Positions 8,570 through 17,604 of a DNA stretch of 64,000 nt are shown here, in pieces. Location: positions 8,866,001 through 8,930,000 of the forward strand of contig NZ_CP109130.1 of assembly GCF_035917975.1 (NCBI RefSeq), read 5' to 3'. The stretch comes from Streptosporangium sp. NBC_01756 (GTDB lineage Bacteria; Actinomycetota; Actinomycetes; Streptosporangiales; Streptosporangiaceae). How positions within the stretch are numbered: the first letter of the stretch is position 1; every line of letters begins with the position of its first letter. The translations under genes were made by a program, and so were the position numbers. The notes beneath the pieces were generated by a model, which was not told the origin of the DNA, did not search any database, and worked only from the letters and a program-made list of their open reading frames with translations.

Positions 8570-9394
8570 ATGAAGACCTATGTGATCACCGGTGGCACCG
8601 ACGGCATCGGTGCGGCACTGGCCCGCACGTTGTTCTCCCGGGGCGACAGGGCCGTGATAGTCGGGACCAACCCGAAGAAGGGCGAACGACTGGTGGCTGA
8701 GGCCGCTTCGGCGCCGGGAAGCGCGGTGTTCATCAAGGCTGACCTCAGCCTGGTCGCGAACACCCTCCGCACAGTCGACATACTCGCCGAGGCATACCCG
8801 GCCATCGATGGCGTGGTGCTGTGCGCGCGGTTCATGCGGTCCCACCGGTCGGTGACCGCCGAGGGATTTGAGAGCAACTTCGCACTGTTCTATCTCAGCC
8901 GCCTGCTCTTGAGTTACGGGCTGCTCGGCCCGCTGGAGAAGGTGGGCCGGCCGGTGATCGTGAACGTCGCCGGCCCCGGCCACGACACGCCGGTGGCCTG
9001 GAACGACCTGCAGAGCATCCGGCAGTACGACCTGGTGCACGCGATGTTCATGACCGGACGCCTGAACGATCTGCTCGGTGTGACCTTCGCCGAGCGGCAC
9101 GGCGGGGGTCCGGTACGGTACGTGCTCTTCCACCCTGGCACTACGGCGACCAGCTACGCGGGGGAGTTCGATCCGCAGACTGCGGCCTACCTCCAGCGGC
9201 AGCGGATGATGGCCAAACCTGCGACCGACGTGGTCGCGCCGCTCGTGCGGCTGCTCGACGATCCGCCTGCGTCACCGTTGACCGCGTTCAACCTGTTCAC
9301 CGAGCTGAAGCTGCATGCCGGGCTGTTCTCCGCGAAGGACGCGGAACGATTGTCCCTCCTCACCGAGGAGTTGCTCGCCGGGCTCGCCGGGTAA
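8570..9394 (+). CDS. short-chain dehydrogenase-like protein with altered active site
   Basis: 275 residues with a Rossmann start VITGGTDGIGAALA (TGxxxGxG) and ADLS, so NAD(P) binding is likely. The NNAG motif is replaced by VVLCARF. The catalytic Tyr-x-x-x-Lys is not found: the aligned stretch reads AMFMTGRLNDLLG, giving Phe and Arg in those places. It may be a diverged reductase or a cofactor-binding protein without SDR catalysis. ATG 8570 is preceded by AGGAC. The TetR gene downstream at 9513, with its operator between, could sense a related compound. Confidence 0.78.
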   Translation: MKTYVITGGTDGIGAALARTLFSRGDRAVIVGTNPKKGERLVAEAASAPGSAVFIKADLSLVANTLRTVDILAEAYPAIDGVVLCARFMRSHRSVTAEGFESNFALFYLSRLLLSYGLLGPLEKVGRPVIVNVAGPGHDTPVAWNDLQSIRQYDLVHAMFMTGRLNDLLGVTFAERHGGGPVRYVLFHPGTTATSYAGEFDPQTAAYLQRQRMMAKPATDVVAPLVRLLDDPPASPLTAFNLFTELKLHAGLFSAKDAERLSLLTEELLAGLAG

Positions 9395-9450
9395 CCGAGG
9401 AGGGCGTCGGTGCCGGTCATCTGGTGGAGGAGTCCGATGGCTATAGGACT

Positions 9451-9472
9451 AGCCCGACCATCCGGTCGGACT
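9451..9472. promoter_or_regulatory. TetR-type operator
   Basis: An inverted repeat with arms CCGACC / GGTCGG around a 4-bp spacer, extended outward by AG and CT, 40 bp upstream of the TetR start at 9513. Placement and size fit autoregulation. TATGCT at 9501 may be the -10 hexamer. Confidence 0.55.
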
Positions 9473-9512
9473 GATGAGTCTGGTTTGGCGGGCGGCCGCG
9501 TATGCTGAGGCA

Positions 9513-10157
9513 ATGAGTGGAGCCGTCGCGGCGCGTGGCCGGATCGACAAACGGCAGGCGATCCTGGACGCCGCATTCACGGTTTTCGCCCGGGCGGGCT
9601 ACGCCCAGGCCGGGGTGGACCTGATCGCGGCTGAGGCGGGAGTGGCCAAGGCCACCGTGTACAGCCACTTCGGCGACAAGGAGAACCTACTCCGCGAGGC
9701 CATCTCCGCCTCTGCCGACCAGGCACTGGCCGACAACCTGGCCGCGGTCGACCGGCTCACCGACTGCGACACCGACCTTCGCGCAACCCTGGAAGGTGTC
9801 GGCCTGCGCCTGCTCCAGTGCTACTGCGACGACCGATCCTGGGCGCTACGCCGGCTGCTCTCCGCCGAGATCAACCAGTTCCCCGACCTGCTCGACATCA
9901 TCCACACCCGGGCGGCTGACCGCATCACCGAAACCATGGCCGACCGACTCGCGCGCCTCACCGTCGCCGGACACCTGCATACCCCGGATCCACTCCTGGC
10001 CGCCGAACAATTCTTCGCCCTGCTATGCGGCCCGATGGACAAACGAGCACGCCTCGGCACCCGGCACGTCCCCAACACCGAACGGCGCGCCCTCTCGCGC
10101 GCCGCGGTCCACACCTTCCTGCAGGCATTCGCCTCGAAACCAACTGAAATCACCTAA
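9513..10157 (+). CDS. TetR/AcrR-family repressor
   Basis: About 214 residues. The N-terminal helix-turn-helix is clear (KRQAILDAAFTVFARAGY, then VAKATVYSHFGDKENLL), followed by a helical ligand-binding domain. ATG 9513 follows GAGG; an in-frame start at 9474 lies inside the operator and is unlikely. The palindrome at 9451-9472 is its probable binding site. It sits on the same strand as the SDR-like gene just upstream. The ligand is unknown. Confidence 0.85.
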   Translation: MSGAVAARGRIDKRQAILDAAFTVFARAGYAQAGVDLIAAEAGVAKATVYSHFGDKENLLREAISASADQALADNLAAVDRLTDCDTDLRATLEGVGLRLLQCYCDDRSWALRRLLSAEINQFPDLLDIIHTRAADRITETMADRLARLTVAGHLHTPDPLLAAEQFFALLCGPMDKRARLGTRHVPNTERRALSRAAVHTFLQAFASKPTEIT

Positions 10158-10329
10158 TGCTGCCTCCTCCCCCATTCCATTGCGGCGTCCTGGTATTGGA
10201 GGTCCTGGTGTCGGAGGGGGAAGGGAGGCCACGGCGGTGGCGTCCGCGCGGGTTTAGGGCACGGTCCTGGCTCGCCGGCCCAGTAGCCAGAAGCTGCCAA
10301 AGGCACCCGATCCCGAGCATGGTGAGCAG

Positions 10330-10500
10330 CATCTACAAGGAGCTCACCGACGGCCTGTCGGGCGACCGCGACAGCCAAAACGACCGAGTCCGCGAGAAGG
10401 ACGACAGCGGCAAGGTGCCGGCCCGCGAAATGCGCGCCTCCGGCATCGCCGTCACCCTGGTCGTCCACGAGCACAAACGGTTCGGCCGCGGCTCGGCGGT
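10330..10500 (+). pseudogene. serine-recombinase (resolvase) remnant
   Basis: One frame contains AREMRASGIAVTLVVHEHKR followed by FGRG. This resembles the beta-strand and HEHKRLGRG segment of the resolvase catalytic domain. The upstream SIYKELTDGLSGD fits the same domain loosely. The serine nucleophile region and the C-terminal DNA-binding domain are absent. A C-terminal resolvase piece lies far away at 34640-34838. The rest of 10158-10618 shows no gene. Confidence 0.5.
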
Positions 10501-10618
10501 GTCCTCAGGACAGATAAAAAAACATGACATAGGACGTCGGGTTTTAGATCGATCATGGGTTCACCGGTCGGCACCGATGTGGGCGTGGACCGGGCCCCAC
10601 GGATAGACAAGGACCGCA

Positions 10619-11149
10619 ATGCGCGAAACACCAGAAGATCTCAAAGAGCTTCAAGCTCTCCTCGACGCCTCGCTCTCCCGCTCCACCTCGCACCTCCGCT
10701 CGATCATCAACACCGAGCGCACACTGACCGCGGAGCAACTCACCCAGGTCCTGACCGGCATGTGCACCCTCGCACTGTCTACCGTGACGGCGAAGGGCGA
10801 GCCGCGGATCAGCGGTGTGGACGGGCATTTCCTGCACGGAAAGTGGCACTTCGGCACGGCACGCGGCGCCGCCAAGGCCCGCCATCTCGCCGCCCGCCCC
10901 GCCGTCAGCGCCGCGCACATGCGCGGGGAGGACCTGGGCGTGTTCACACACGGCACGGTGGAGATCCTCAACCCCCAGCACGGCGAACGGGCCGCAGACT
11001 GGCCGGACCTGCTCGCCTACTTCAAGGACTTCTACGGCGACGACTCCTTCGACTGGGACAACGACGTGGTCTATTACCGGCTGCAACCGCACTGGATGAC
11101 CGTCTACGCCCCCGACGTCGACAAGCTCACCGCGGCGTCCCGGTCCTGA
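10619..11149 (+). CDS. PPOX-class FMN-binding split-barrel protein
   Basis: 176 residues resembling the pyridoxamine 5'-phosphate oxidase-like family: MCTLALSTVTAKGEPRISGV is the first strand pair, WHFGTARGAAKARHLAARP follows, and PHWMTVYAPD ends the barrel. Members bind FMN or F420 and act in redox or haem chemistry; the substrate cannot be read. AAGGAC precedes ATG 10619. It is a single-gene unit between transposon debris and a UvrA pseudogene. Confidence 0.78.
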   Translation: MRETPEDLKELQALLDASLSRSTSHLRSIINTERTLTAEQLTQVLTGMCTLALSTVTAKGEPRISGVDGHFLHGKWHFGTARGAAKARHLAARPAVSAAHMRGEDLGVFTHGTVEILNPQHGERAADWPDLLAYFKDFYGDDSFDWDNDVVYYRLQPHWMTVYAPDVDKLTAASRS

Positions 11150-11317
11150 TCCGCGGCACGGGCCGCATCGAGACCGGCCACGTGCTGAGAGACCCGGTGA
11201 AGCGGCCGCTCAACGCCATTGTGACGAGCGGCCGCCACGTAGTGGCGTGATCGGTTTGTTCAGCATGGGTGGGTGCCTGCCCGCCCATGTTCTGCTGTGT
11301 TGCGAGAGGATGAACAA

Positions 11318-12553
11318 AGGTCGACCGCATCCTGGGACTCGGCGCGACGCTCGCGGTCGACCAGCGCCGTCTGAACCGCAATCCCCGGTCCACGGTCGCG
11401 ACGATCACCGGCATCGACGGGCATCTGGGGTTGTTGTACTCGCGCCTTCCGGGGATCGGCGCGGACCCGACGGCGGAGAGTGGGGACGGTCATCTGATGA
11501 CCGCTCATTTCGACCGCAATACGCCGGAAGGGAGCTGTGCGGACTGCCACGGGGTAGGCGGACGATGGCAGGCGCAGGAGGACCTGGTCATCACCCATCC
11601 GGAGCTTCCGCTCTTCGGCCGTCGTCGATCAGGAACCGCTCGGGCGGACGCCGCGGTCCAACCCGGCCACCTACAGCAAGGCGTTCGACATTGTCCGCAA
11701 GCTGTTCGCCGAGACCGACGTGGCGCGCGGACGCGGGGTCAATGCCTCCTGGTTCAGCTTCAACACCGCGGGTGGCGGCCGCTGTGAAACCTGCACCGGT
11801 TATGGCCGCAAGCTGGTCGATATGCACTTCCTGCCGGATGTGTGGGTGGTCTGCGACGCGTGCGAGGGTCGGCGCTACACGCCGGAGGCTTTGGAGGTCA
11901 GGTATCAGGGGTTGGCCATCGATCAGGTGCTGGAGCTGACCGTCGCCGAGGCTGTGGAGCAGTTCTCCGCACCCCGGCAACTCGCGGAAACCCTGGGAGC
12001 CTTGAACCAGGTCGGACTCGGCTATCTCCAGCTCGGCCAGAGCGCCACAGAGTTGTCCGGCGGCGAGGCGCAGCGACTGAAGCTGGCGTCCGCGATCCAG
12101 CGCGGTGCCGCGGGCCGCAAGGCCGGCCTTGTCGTTTTCGACGAACCCGTCTCGGGCCTGCACCCGTCTGACATCCAGCGTGTGGTGGATGCGCTCGATG
12201 TGTTGCTCGACTCGGGCAACACCGTCGTCATGGCCGAACATGACATCCCCGTCGCCGCGTCTGCGGACTGGGTGATCGACTTGGGGCCGGGAGCCGGTCC
12301 GGACGGGGGTGCGGTGGTCGCGGAGGGCACCCCGGACGCCGTCGCGACCGCGGACACCCCGACCGCCGGTTTCTTCCGGCGGTACGCCCTGTGGACCCCG
12401 CTCGGGTCCGTGTCACCAGTTCACAAGCAGCTCTCTGCAACCACACTCACGGATTGTGTTTCAAAGGGCCGCTCGGGCTTGTTTCATAGGCCTTCGGCTA
12501 CGAAACAGCCCATCGGCGTGCGGCCGTCCAGGGCATTCCGGAAGAAGGGCTGA
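11318..12553 (+). pseudogene. UvrA-like ATP-binding protein (drug-resistance type), broken
   Basis: The start is missing. From about 11318 one frame reads LGATLAVDQRRLNRNPRSTV and HFDRNTPEGSCADCHGVGG (first zinc-finger-like region) up to ITHPELPLF. It then jumps, in another frame at about 11615, to VVDQEPLGRTPRSNPATY and continues through CETCTGYGRK, GQSATELSGGEAQRLKLASA (ABC signature) and LVVFDEPVSGLHPSD (Walker B). A normal relative is about 750-850 residues; the whole central part between the two nucleotide-binding modules is deleted. The last 45 codons after FFRRYA do not look like the family. Relatives protect DNA or confer resistance to DNA-binding drugs. Confidence 0.8.
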
Positions 12554-12589
12554 CGGCTGTACCCGGCCCGACGGCCGGGTACAGCCGTC
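12552..12589. terminator. strong bidirectional hairpin terminator
   Basis: A perfect 17-bp stem (left arm starts GACGGCTGTACCCGG) with a CGAC loop lies between the convergent UvrA-like pseudogene and the secreted propeller gene. No T-run follows, as is usual in actinomycetes. Confidence 0.85.
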
Positions 12590-12592
12590 GGG

Positions 12593-14227
12593 TCACTCGA
12601 CCATGATCTGATGGGTGGCCTTGGCCGGCCCGGCCGTGGCCTCCCCTGACCACAACGCGAGGTAGCTGTACCTGCCGGCGATGGCGGGCGTGTCGGTGAA
12701 CGTGTATGTGCCGTCGGCGTTCACGCTCACCGGCGGCAGCTTGACGCTTCCATCGCTGACGTTGTCGACGTACACGCTGCGCTGCACGGTGAGCGTGGCC
12801 CCCGGCGAAGGCGGCTTGCCACCCGCCGTCAGCACGCCGGTCAGCACCATGGCCGTGCCGACGACGCCTGACTGCGGCCCGTCCATGGTGAGGGTGGATC
12901 TGTGCCTGACCGTCACGGTGACGGAGGCGCTGCTTCGGCGGTAGTGGTCGTCGCCGTCCCAGAACACCAAGTAGGTCACCTCACCGATGTCCGGCGGCGT
13001 GTCCTCGAAAGTGAACGCGCCGTTCTTCTGCGTCGTCACGCCGGCGATCGGCTCTTTCGTCCCGTCGAGCAGGCGCCGGGTCACCGCGAGCGGCTTGAGC
13101 CCGAGCGCCTTGCCGTCGGTGCGGGTGAGCCGCCCCTCGACGGTGACCGGCGAGCCGACATACGCGCGCGCCGGGGCCGTCACCGTCAGATTGGATGTCG
13201 GCAGCGCGACGCCCGTCACCCGCCACAGCAGCAGCCGGTTCGCGGAGCTCCGTAGCAGCGCGAAGACGTCCGGGCCGGAGAACGCGACGCCGTCCGGGAG
13301 CAGTTCGGCGTCCGGCTGGTCGGCCGCGAACATCGCCGCGCCGGTCGCGGCGTCGTAGAGCGTGAGGTCGGTGCTGCCCCACTGGCGTCCCGCGGCGACG
13401 TAGGAGCCGCCCGAGCCGAGCGCCACGGCCGACGGATACCCGTCCCAACCGTCGCCGTAGGCGCCGGTCGCCGCCAGGGTCCTGGTGTCGTACCTGGTGA
13501 AGTGACCGGGGGTGTCGGCCGCGGAGAACAGGGTGGTGCCGTCGGAGGTCAGGGCGAGGTCGCGCAGGTAGTCCATGCGCCACTCCTCGCCGTCGATCGT
13601 GCCGCGCAGCTCCGGGGTGCCGCCGCCGACGTCGTAGACCAGCATGTCGGCGTGGTGCAGGCTGGTCTGGCCGACCACGAGCGTGTCGCCGGCGGCTGCG
13701 AGCACGGGAGCTCGCAGGTGCTCGCCCCCGACCGCCACCGGCGCCGGTGTGGCCGCGCTCAGATCCAGGCCGACGACGCCGCCAGGGCCGTTGTCGCACC
13801 CGTGCCCCACCCACAGCCGCTCACCCAGCAATGCCAGGGTGGACGGGCACGGGTGGGCCGACAGGTCGATCCGCCGGGTGACGGCGAGGCTCGCGGTGTC
13901 GATCTCGGCCACCTCGTTCGAGCCGGTGAGCGCCGCGTACAGGCGGGTGTCGTCCGCGTTCATGGCCAGCTCGCGGACGCCGGTCAGGCCGATGACGCCG
14001 CCGGTGAGGTTTCCGCCGGTGTCGGCCACGATGATCCGGTCGTCGGCGGAGACGAACACCCGGCCGCCGCCGACGACCAGGTCGGCGGTGTAGGAGTCGA
14101 AGGTCACCCCGAGATCGGTCGTGGTGTCGGCCGCCGAGGCGGCGGGGGCCGCGACGGTGAGCAGGCCGGTGAGCAGGCCGGCGGCGGCGCAGTGAGCGGC
14201 TATTCGGCGAACCAGTGGGTGGCGCAA
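12593..14227 (-). CDS. secreted beta-propeller protein with two Ig-like domains
   Basis: About 544 residues. A Sec signal peptide (VRRIAAHCAAAG..., hydrophobic core, cleavage after APAASA) is followed by a repeat domain of roughly 300 residues. Its blades carry motifs such as GVRELAMNADDTRLYAA, LRDLALTSDGTTLFSA and PSAVALGSGGSYVAAG, typical of YVTN/WD-like propellers. Two Ig-like repeats follow, both with NGAFTFEDTPPDIGEVTYL- or DGTYTFTDTPAIAGRYSYL-like ends, and act as spacers. TTG 14227 is chosen because AGGAGG lies five bases upstream; an ATG at 14254 has none. It is an extracellular binding protein of unknown partner. Confidence 0.82.
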   Translation of the reverse strand: MRHPLVRRIAAHCAAAGLLTGLLTVAAPAASAADTTTDLGVTFDSYTADLVVGGGRVFVSADDRIIVADTGGNLTGGVIGLTGVRELAMNADDTRLYAALTGSNEVAEIDTASLAVTRRIDLSAHPCPSTLALLGERLWVGHGCDNGPGGVVGLDLSAATPAPVAVGGEHLRAPVLAAAGDTLVVGQTSLHHADMLVYDVGGGTPELRGTIDGEEWRMDYLRDLALTSDGTTLFSAADTPGHFTRYDTRTLAATGAYGDGWDGYPSAVALGSGGSYVAAGRQWGSTDLTLYDAATGAAMFAADQPDAELLPDGVAFSGPDVFALLRSSANRLLLWRVTGVALPTSNLTVTAPARAYVGSPVTVEGRLTRTDGKALGLKPLAVTRRLLDGTKEPIAGVTTQKNGAFTFEDTPPDIGEVTYLVFWDGDDHYRRSSASVTVTVRHRSTLTMDGPQSGVVGTAMVLTGVLTAGGKPPSPGATLTVQRSVYVDNVSDGSVKLPPVSVNADGTYTFTDTPAIAGRYSYLALWSGEATAGPAKATHQIMVE

Positions 14228-14393
14228 GAGGACCTCCTGCACAGATGGGAACATGAGTTCTAATAACGTCTTATGGATACTCCCACGTCAAGATCGGCCG
14301 ATCGCGCGACACCAAACCGTGATCAAGTACGCCCCCGCCCCGGTCGAGAGAGCGCGTTCTCGGGAGCCTCTTTCGCGGAAGGGGGCCCTTCGT

Positions 14394-14545
14394 TCAGCCG
14401 CGCGTCCAGCGCTGGTTGGCCCCGCTGCCGCAGTCCCAGATCTGCAGCCGGGTGCCGTTGGCGAAGCTGACGCCGGTCGCGTCGAGGCACCTGCCGGACG
14501 ACGGGTTGACGATCCGGCCGGTGCCGGCCCAGCGCCATCGGCTCG
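14394..14545 (-). pseudogene. ricin-type (CBM13) lectin domain remnant
   Basis: Minus-strand reading gives TGRIVNPSSGRCLDATG, then ANGTRLQIWDC and NQRWT, the signature of one beta-trefoil repeat of a carbohydrate-binding module, ending at TGA 14394. No catalytic domain is attached, so it is the tail of a lost secreted glycoside hydrolase or lectin. Confidence 0.65.
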
Positions 14546-14556
14546 TTGTGCCTTGA

Positions 14557-14775
14557 CTACGGCGAGACCACCTCGGACGTGCCCACGCCGGTCGTCCGGA
14601 AACTGGCCCGGAACGCACCAGGCGTCACACCCAGGTTCGCACAAACGCTCTGCGGAGCGACTCGGGTGAGCCGAACCCTGTGCGCCGCGCCACTACCGAC
14701 ATGGGGTCATCACCCGTCTCCAGCAGCACCTGGGCAGCTTCCAGCCTGACCTGCTCCACATACCGGTTCGCGCCG
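14557..14775 (-). pseudogene. AraC/GlxA-type regulator C-terminal remnant
   Basis: Minus-strand reading gives VEQVRLEAAQVLLE, SVVARRTGFGSPESLRRAF, then, after a one-base deletion near 14635, NLGVTPGAFRASFRTTGV and a stop at 14557. This is the second helix-turn-helix of an AraC-family activator of the GlxA type. The N-terminal domain is gone. Confidence 0.65.
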
Positions 14776-14788
14776 GCAATCCGGCACG

Positions 14789-15442
14789 TCAGGGGATCCG
14801 GGCCTCGATGTGGGCGAGTTGGGCGGCGAGGATCTCCTCGAACGCGGCGCGGCGGTCTGCTCCGAGGGGGCGGATGTCGCGGGCGAAGTGGGCCAGGGCG
14901 GGGAAGAGCTCGGGGTCGGCGCCGAGCACCGCGACGCGGAACAGCTCCATGCCCTGTTCGTACTCCTTGGGGGTGACGGTGCCGATCCCGGCCTCGGAGG
15001 CGATCAGCGCGGCGAGGAGGATCACGATGCGGTGGTATCGCACCGGGACCTCCTCGTCGGGCAGGCCGGACGCGCGCAGGGCCTGCAGCAACTCCTCCAT
15101 GACCAAACGGGATCCGGTGCCGCCGGACGCATAGCGTCCCCACGCCGCGGCGAGTTGGGGTTGCTCACCGAAGGCCTCGCGCAGGCGCAGGGCCAGGGCG
15201 GTGACGCGCTGCTTCCAGTCGCCCTCGGGGCGGTAGCCGTCCATGGCGGCCAGCAGGATCCGGTCGGCAACCGCGCGCAGCAGTTCGGTCTTGTTACGGA
15301 AGTGCCGGTAGAGGCTGGAGGAGTCGGTCCCGAGCGCTGCGGCGAGTTTGCGCACGCTGAACGACTCGGCGTCGCTCGTGCGCAGCAGTTCCGCCGCCGT
15401 GTCCAGGATCTCCTCGGTCGACCATCGCCTTCGGCCAGTCAT
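14789..15442 (-). CDS. TetR/AcrR-family repressor
   Basis: 217 residues with an N-terminal helix-turn-helix (RWSTEEILDTAAELLR, SVRKLAAALGTDSSSLYRHFRNKTELL) and a helical C-terminal domain. It starts at ATG 15442 and is divergent from the alpha/beta hydrolase at 15572. A perfect 8-1-8 palindrome in the intergenic region (15488-15504) is the obvious operator, so it probably represses the hydrolase and the AAC(3) gene behind it. Confidence 0.88.
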   Translation of the reverse strand: MTGRRRWSTEEILDTAAELLRTSDAESFSVRKLAAALGTDSSSLYRHFRNKTELLRAVADRILLAAMDGYRPEGDWKQRVTALALRLREAFGEQPQLAAAWGRYASGGTGSRLVMEELLQALRASGLPDEEVPVRYHRIVILLAALIASEAGIGTVTPKEYEQGMELFRVAVLGADPELFPALAHFARDIRPLGADRRAAFEEILAAQLAHIEARIP

Positions 15443-15480
15443 CTCGCCCCTCTCGTCCAGACTCAGCTTAACCTATGCAC

Positions 15481-15508
15481 TTGCCGATGCACGCACTGCG
15501 TGCATAAT
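15481..15508 (+). promoter_or_regulatory. promoter with TetR operator in the spacer
   Basis: TTGCCG (15481-15486) and CATAAT (15503-15508) are 16 bp apart. The palindrome TGCACGCA-C-TGCGTGCA (15488-15504) fills the spacer, so a bound repressor would block RNA polymerase. It drives the hydrolase at 15572. Confidence 0.65.
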
Positions 15509-15571
15509 GAGGGCAAGGTGCTGTCCGACCGCAATGACACCCGGCATCCGGCCGGGAGGGGAGAAGGAGAC

Positions 15572-16534
15572 ATGAGCGAGATCACTACCGCGACGCGGCC
15601 GCCGGAGCCGGACTTCTCGGTGATAACGACCGAGGAACTGCTCGCCTACCGCGACGCGGAGAACCGCTTCCGGGCCTCCAGCGCGATGCGGGCGATCACC
15701 GGGGAGCCGGACCCCGGCGCCGCGATCGACTGGCAGCAGATCGCACTGCCCGGCCGCGACCTACCGGTCCGGGTGTACCGGCCGGCCTTGTCGGGCGACG
15801 GCGAGGCCGCCGCCCGGACGGACCTGCCACTCGTGGTCCATGTCCACGGAGGCAGCTTCGTGGGCACGGCGGTGCAGTGCGACTGGACCAACAGCCACCT
15901 CGCCGCCCGATTGCCCGCCCTCGTCGTCTCGGTCGAGCACCGCCTCCTCGCCCCGGACAGCCCGCTCGCGAACGCGGCCGACGACGGCTGGGACGTGCTC
16001 GACCACGTGGTGCGGCACGCCGTGCAGTGGGGCGTCGACCCGGCGCGCACGGCCGTCGTCGGCGAGAGCTGCGGCGCGCTGATCAGCGCCCTGACGGCCA
16101 TCCGGGCCCGGGAGGCCGGCCTGGAGCTCAAGGCGCAGGTGCTGGTCAACCCCGCAGTCGACGTGACCGAGACGATGTTCGACTACCCGTCGATGGTCGA
16201 GTACGCATACAGCCCGACCCGCGCCCTGCCGCAACTGCGGCTCTTCCAGCGGCTCGCCGTCCCGCCGGGAACCGACACCCGCGCATTCTCACCGCTGTAC
16301 GCCGACAACCTGAGCGGACTCGCCCCCGCGCTCGTGGTGGTGCCCACCCAGGACGCGGTCGCCGATCACGGCCGCCGCTACGCCGAGCGGCTCCACGCGG
16401 CCGGGACCTCTGTGCGGCATTCCGAATACCCGGGCGCGAGGCACGCGTTCCTCGCCATGCCCGGCGTGGAACCGCAGGCCGAGGCTGCCCAAGCGGAGAT
16501 CCTCGCGTTCCTCCGTACGGCTCTGGCGCGGTGA
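15572..16534 (+). CDS. alpha/beta hydrolase, hormone-sensitive-lipase family
   Basis: 320 residues. HGGSF (near residue 92) is the oxyanion-hole motif of the HSL family, VGESCGAL holds the catalytic Ser in GxSxG, QDAVADHG the Asp and ARHAFLAM the His. It probably hydrolyses small carboxyl esters in the cytoplasm. ATG 15572 follows GGGGAGAAGGAG. It is controlled by the divergent TetR. The AAC(3)-like gene begins 47 bases downstream, so the two may be co-transcribed. Confidence 0.88.
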   Translation: MSEITTATRPPEPDFSVITTEELLAYRDAENRFRASSAMRAITGEPDPGAAIDWQQIALPGRDLPVRVYRPALSGDGEAAARTDLPLVVHVHGGSFVGTAVQCDWTNSHLAARLPALVVSVEHRLLAPDSPLANAADDGWDVLDHVVRHAVQWGVDPARTAVVGESCGALISALTAIRAREAGLELKAQVLVNPAVDVTETMFDYPSMVEYAYSPTRALPQLRLFQRLAVPPGTDTRAFSPLYADNLSGLAPALVVVPTQDAVADHGRRYAERLHAAGTSVRHSEYPGARHAFLAMPGVEPQAEAAQAEILAFLRTALAR

Positions 16535-16581
16535 CGGAGGAACGCTGCGCTCCACCACCATGAAGACGGAGATCCTCAAGC

Positions 16582-17394
16582 ATGCCAATGACCGAGCCGC
16601 GAACCGGCGAGCTGACCAGCACCGACCTGGTAGAGGGATGGCGCAAAGTCGGAGTCCGGGAGGGCATGTCCGTGATCGTGCACTCGTCTCTGTCCAGCAT
16701 CGGCCGCGTCGACGGCGGAGCCGCCACCGTGATCGGCAGTCTGCGCACCATACTCGGCCCGGCCGGAACGCTCGTTGCTCCCACCTTCACCTGGCAGGTC
16801 ACCGATCCCGACCCCGATCACGTAGGTGTCCCCGACGCCGCGGTGATCGAACGGCGCGCGGCCGTACCCACCTTTCATCCCGACCTGCCGTCCACCGGCA
16901 TGGGCGCCGTCCCCGAACTCCTGCGTTCCTTGCCCGAGAGCGTGCGTAGCTCGCATCCGCAGGCGTCCGTCGCCGCCCTTGGCGCTCAGGCAGCCGACAT
17001 CGTTCGCCGTCAAACGCTCGGATTCGCGGTCGGCCGCACGTCGCCGTTCGGCCGTCTGAACGACCTCGGGGGCCACATCCTCCTCGTGGGGGTCGGCCAC
17101 GACCGCAACACCTTCCTGCACCACGCCGAAACACTCACACCCAACCCGCGCCTGAAGACCCGTCGCTTCCCACGGGACCTCGACGGCGAGCGGGTGTGGG
17201 TCGAGACGCTCGACGTCGGCAACGACAACGGGAGGTACTTCCCCGCCATCGGCCGCGAATTCGAGGAGCAGACCGGCATCGAGGAGGTCCTGGTCGGCGA
17301 CGCCCCATGTCGGTTGATCCCGGTGCAGCCGCTGGTCTCCTTCGCGGTTCGCCGTCTCACCGAACTACTCGGCGCCGACCAACAGCACCGATAG
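16582..17394 (+). CDS. AAC(3)-family acetyltransferase
   Basis: 270 residues, the usual size for antibiotic N-acetyltransferases of the AAC(3) fold. Recognisable blocks are IVHSSLSSIGRVDGG, GTLVAPTFTW, RSSHPQASVAALG and SPFGRLNDLGGHILLVGV, then HNT-like FLHHAE. Family members acetylate the 3-amino group of aminoglycosides with acetyl-CoA, but many chromosomal homologues act on other amines. A resistance role is therefore plausible, not shown. ATG 16582 or 16588 starts it. Confidence 0.82.
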   Translation: MPMTEPRTGELTSTDLVEGWRKVGVREGMSVIVHSSLSSIGRVDGGAATVIGSLRTILGPAGTLVAPTFTWQVTDPDPDHVGVPDAAVIERRAAVPTFHPDLPSTGMGAVPELLRSLPESVRSSHPQASVAALGAQAADIVRRQTLGFAVGRTSPFGRLNDLGGHILLVGVGHDRNTFLHHAETLTPNPRLKTRRFPRDLDGERVWVETLDVGNDNGRYFPAIGREFEEQTGIEEVLVGDAPCRLIPVQPLVSFAVRRLTELLGADQQHR

Positions 17395-17440
17395 CCGAAC
17401 TCATCCGATCCACCGGTCTTGACGATTGCTCACCGACAGC

Positions 17441-17588
17441 TCCCGCCGCCCGCACCTACGCGACAACCTGGCTGCCCTCGACCTGCGCCTGACCGCGACC
17501 GACCTCGGCGGCATCGACGCCGCCGTCCCCGACACCGGGGCCCAGGGCTCGATACAGCGACCACGGCATCGCCCTGATCGACCAATGA
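17441..17588 (+). pseudogene. aldo/keto reductase C-terminal remnant
   Basis: SRRPHLRDNLAALDLRLTAT and LGGIDAAVP match the last helix region of AKR enzymes. After a frameshift near 17550 the family ending ARYSDHGIALIDQ precedes TGA 17586. The barrel itself is missing. Confidence 0.6.
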
Positions 17589-17604
17589 AGAGAGAAGCAC
17601 CCTG

